A DNA stretch of 64,000 bases, taken from NCBI RefSeq assembly GCF_023702125.1, contig NZ_CP098415.1:310001-374000 (forward strand). The letters run 5' to 3'. Numbering within the stretch: position 1 is the stretch's first letter; every line of letters begins with the position of its first letter. The notes beneath the pieces were generated by a model. That model ran no database searches. It was not told the origin of the DNA and saw nothing but the letters and a program-made list of their open reading frames with translations. Below, piece by piece: positions 61,889 through 64,000 of this stretch. A program made the position numbers and the translations under genes. This DNA is from Halorubrum hochsteinianum. Lineage in GTDB: Archaea; Halobacteriota; Halobacteria; Halobacteriales; Haloferacaceae.

Positions 61889-62128
61889 CCGCGGTGGCGC
61901 GCGCCTGCGATCGGTCGCCACCGGCGACCGCGAAGCAGCGCCGCGCGAGGGACGCGGCGACCGAAGGGAGCCGCGAGGCTGGGGAGGCGTGAGGTGCGGG
62001 GCGGTCGCGGGGCGGGACTCGAAGGGGCAGCCGCGAGGCGGTCGTAGGCGATGTAAGCACCGCAGGAGCGAACGGAGTGAGCGACGAGGAGCGCAACGAG
62101 CGTACGCCCGCCTCGCGGCTGGGGCTTC
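61889..62128 (-). repeat. dispersed structured repeat element, copy 4
   Basis: Fourth copy, minus-strand orientation (GAAGCCCCAG at 62119-62128), in the 477-base gap upstream of the CetZ-like gene. The outer stem is AGCCGCGAGGCGG with CCGCCTCGCGGCT, 13 pairs and different from copies 1 and 2. The second hairpin has GCGGC arms around a TTCGG-containing loop, and the third has CGGTCGCC with GGCGACCG. The GCTGCCCCTTCGAGTCCCG and CCTCCCCAGCCTC boxes are exact. Unlike the others, its GCCAC end faces the start of a gene (85 bases from the CetZ-like ATG). Confidence 0.84.
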
Positions 62129-62250
62129 GGCCGTCTCTGTCACAAAGTTGCTCCCGACAAAAACAGGCACGTACAGCCGAGCGGCTAGGGCTTCGGTCGT
62201 CTCAGTCACACCGTCAGTTTCGTCGTAGCAAGCGGCTGGGGCTTCGACCG
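62129..62250 (-). repeat. tandem partial copies of the element's leading edge
   Basis: Directly outside copy 4, the leading box recurs as CGAAGCCCTAGCCGCT (near 62181-62195) and CGAAGCCCCAGCCGCT (near 62231-62246), each about 50-60 bases apart. Each stands beside a TGACWGAGACGRC-like segment. Copy 1 has one degenerate outer box at about 5048. The pattern suggests stepwise duplication of the element's edge. Confidence 0.7.
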
Positions 62251-62281
62251 AGTGTAGCGCCGCGTCTCGAAACCGATCCGG

Positions 62282-63385
62282 TCAGAACTCGTCGAGCCGT
62301 CGCTGCCCGTCCGGGATCTCGGGGCCGGGGTCCGGCTCCACGCCGAGCAGGCGCAACAGCGCGGTGTCCGCGAACGTCAGCGCCAACACGAGGATGATCG
62401 GCGCGAGGAACAGGCCGTGGAAGCCGAACACGACCGGCCCGAAGATGTACGCGAGCATGAGCAGGCCGACGTGGGTCGTCTCGCCGCTGAAGTACGGCCG
62501 GAGGACGATGTCGGGGATGGTGTCGACGACGACGATCGCGACCGCGAGGAACCCGGCGACGTACGCGAGCAGCGCGACCTCGCCGTCGAGCGCGACCGGG
62601 ATCGACATCGCCGCCGCGATCGGGACGTAGACGATCTTCATCCCGATCACGGGGATGAGGCTTGCGACCCCCGTGAGCGCGCCGGCCAGCGTCGGGTACG
62701 GGATCTCGACCGCCGCCGGCGCGGCCGCGTTGTACCCGAGGTAGGTGACGACCGCGATGATCGAGATGGCGATGACGTTGAGGAGGTTCCCGTACAGCAC
62801 CGCCTCCAGCTCGTCGTCCGCCGTTTCGAGGTACTCGCGGACGATCGCGTCGTCGTCGAAGGTGAGCAGCCAGTCGTGGAACTTCGAGCCGTCGATGAGC
62901 AGGTAGTACGTGACGACGACGGTGATGAGCAGGTTCAGAGCGAGCCCGGAGGCCGTGCTCGCCAACAGCGACGCCTGTTCGGAGACGAGGTCGATGAGGG
63001 GGTCGAACTGCCCCGACCGGTACGCTGAGATTAGCTCGTCCATCGTCGGGTTCGACAGCTCCGCGAGGTCACCGATCACCGAGTCCTCCGCGCCGATGGT
63101 ATCGGCCACCGGGTACTCGTCGATGAACTGCCGCGCTTCGAGAATGAGCAACACCAGCGTGTAGCTCACCAGCCCGATGAGCGGCACGCCGATGACCGAC
63201 AGCGACACCACCGCGCGGACCCGGGGCGGCAGCCGGAAGCGTTCGATCCGGTGGTAGAAGCGCCGCGTCGAGTAGTAGAGGAAGACGGCGACGGTGAGCG
63301 GGGCGACGAACCGGTAGGCCACGAAGCCGGCGACGAGCGCGACCGCGAGGCCGAAGAGGGCGACGACGAACCGCTTTTCCTCCAT
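62282..63385 (-). CDS. AI-2E family transporter-like membrane protein
   Basis: 367-residue membrane protein with about eight hydrophobic segments. LTVAVFLYYSTRRFYHRIE near the N-terminus, LITVVVTYYLLIDGSKFHDW in the middle and VVDTIPDIVLRPYFSGETTHVGLLMLAYIFG near the C-terminus follow the AI-2E/PerM family. Members export small molecules or act as Na+/H+ antiporters; the substrate is unknown here. ATG 63385 (MEEKRF) is preferred over the upstream frame, which adds aromatic residues with no family support. Confidence 0.88.
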   Translation of the reverse strand: MEEKRFVVALFGLAVALVAGFVAYRFVAPLTVAVFLYYSTRRFYHRIERFRLPPRVRAVVSLSVIGVPLIGLVSYTLVLLILEARQFIDEYPVADTIGAEDSVIGDLAELSNPTMDELISAYRSGQFDPLIDLVSEQASLLASTASGLALNLLITVVVTYYLLIDGSKFHDWLLTFDDDAIVREYLETADDELEAVLYGNLLNVIAISIIAVVTYLGYNAAAPAAVEIPYPTLAGALTGVASLIPVIGMKIVYVPIAAAMSIPVALDGEVALLAYVAGFLAVAIVVVDTIPDIVLRPYFSGETTHVGLLMLAYIFGPVVFGFHGLFLAPIILVLALTFADTALLRLLGVEPDPGPEIPDGQRRLDEF

Positions 63386-63502
63386 GGGCCACGGTCGCCA
63401 GCGCCCGACATAAACCATGGTGGTCGGTTCGGGGACCGCGGGACCGAGCGCGCCGTCGCGGCGATCCCAAAGCCCCTAACGGCGGGGAGTGAAGGGGGAC
63501 GC

Positions 63503-64000
63503 ATGAGCGACATTCACCCGGACCAGCGCGTCGCGGTGCTGGCGGACTCGCAGAACCTGTACCACTCGGCACAGAGCGTTTACTCCCGTAAAATCGACTA
63601 CTCCGGCCTGCTCGAAGGGGCCGTCGCCGACCGGTCGCTCGTCCGCGCCATCGCGTACGTGATCCGCGCCGACTCCCCGGAGGAGGAGAGCTTCTTCGAG
63701 GCGCTCCGCGACATCGGCTTCGAGACGAAGATCAAGGAGATCAAGACGTTCGCCGACGGCTCGAAGAAGGCCGACTGGGACCTCGGGATGAGCCTCGACG
63801 CCGTCTCCTTGGCGAGCCACGTCGACACCGTCGTCCTCTGTACCGGCGACGGGGACTTCGCGCGGCTCTGCTCGCACCTCCGCCACGAGGGCGTCCGCGT
63901 CGAGGCGATGGGGTTCGGCAACTCCGCCGCCGACGAGCTGATCGAGGCTGCCGACGACTTCGTCGACCTCACCGAGGACGAGGAGACGTTCCTGCTGTAA
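63503..64000 (+). CDS. NYN domain (LabA/PIN-like) protein
   Basis: 165-residue protein whose stop codon is the last three bases of the window. AVLADSQNLYHSAQ holds the first acidic metal ligand (D15), SKKADWDLGMSLDAV and LCTGDGDFARLCSHLRHEG the others, and VRVEAMGFGNSAADELIEAAD closes the domain. NYN proteins are PIN-fold nucleases that act on RNA; the target is unknown. ATG 63503 follows a short divergent gap after the AI-2E-like gene. Confidence 0.88.
   Translation: MSDIHPDQRVAVLADSQNLYHSAQSVYSRKIDYSGLLEGAVADRSLVRAIAYVIRADSPEEESFFEALRDIGFETKIKEIKTFADGSKKADWDLGMSLDAVSLASHVDTVVLCTGDGDFARLCSHLRHEGVRVEAMGFGNSAADELIEAADDFVDLTEDEETFLL

Noticed and set aside
5116-62128. The dispersed elements as tRNA genes
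   Set aside because: The TTCGAGTCC segment resembles a T-loop, but there is no cloverleaf, anticodon arm or acceptor stem, and the box is not enclosed by a five-pair stem.
5116-62128. The dispersed elements as insertion sequences
   Set aside because: No transposase frame, no clear terminal inverted repeats pairing the two ends, and no target duplication could be seen. A MITE origin is not excluded.

Overview
The window is a stretch of chromosome from an extremely halophilic archaeon (class Halobacteria), most like Halorubrum or a close relative. The evidence is very high GC, strongly acidic predicted proteins, short or absent 5' leaders behind archaeal TATA boxes, archaeal-type information-processing genes (SRP19, Gar1, 7S RNA, ATP-dependent DNA ligase, archaeal AlaRS) and haloarchaeal signatures (Tat lipoprotein, PGF-CTERM anchor, CetZ-like tubulin, bacterio-opsin-activator HTH regulator, split nuoJ). 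Species cannot be assigned from sequence alone. No transposase, integrase, CRISPR array, rRNA or tRNA gene was recognised.

Layout. 1-10 kb: 5' part of ileS, a PGF-CTERM surface protein, an aminotransferase, a membrane hydrolase, a PHP-domain protein, a zinc-finger protein, arginase, a winged-helix regulator and type II NADH dehydrogenase. 10-18 kb: uridine phosphorylase, an HTH_10 regulator, a Tat-lipoprotein amidohydrolase, a three-gene ferredoxin/NrfD membrane redox module with no catalytic subunit, and an ApbC/Mrp Fe-S carrier ATPase. 18-25 kb: a tiny membrane protein, cytidine deaminase, a GCS2-like ligase, an MBL-fold hydrolase, DNA ligase and a GNAT acetyltransferase. 25.6-25.9 kb holds the signal recognition particle 7S RNA gene on the minus strand; SRP19 lies 17 kb away with gar1. 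26-43 kb: aldo/keto reductase, a flavin reductase, the korAB 2-oxoacid:ferredoxin oxidoreductase, a geranylgeranyl reductase, citrate synthase, a PIN-ATPase-KH protein, a GATase, an alpha/beta hydrolase, alaS and a GAF/PAS histidine kinase. 44-54.4 kb: a complete minus-strand nuo operon (A-B-CD-H-I-J1-J2-K-L-M-N) without nuoEFG. 54.5-64 kb: purE and purK separated by an opposite-strand hicBA toxin-antitoxin pair, a PGF-pre-PGF-type surface protein, a DUF7344-like membrane regulator, an internally duplicated protein, a divergent CetZ-like protein, an AI-2E family transporter and a NYN nuclease-like protein.

How the genes work together. Central carbon and energy metabolism is well represented. 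Citrate synthase and the ferredoxin-linked 2-oxoacid oxidoreductase feed reduced ferredoxin and carbon flux. The NADH-independent Nuo complex and NDH-2 supply two separate entries into the respiratory chain. The ferredoxin/NrfD module is a third quinone-linked device. Pyrimidine salvage (udp, cdd), purine synthesis (purE, purK) and protein targeting (7S RNA, SRP19) are the other visible themes.

The most unusual content is a family of four dispersed, roughly 240-260 bp GC-rich elements (near 5.1, 18.9, 25.2 and 61.9 kb). They share conserved boxes joined by at least three hairpins whose stems differ between copies by compensatory changes. I recognise no described element that they match, and they are the best candidate here for an undescribed system.
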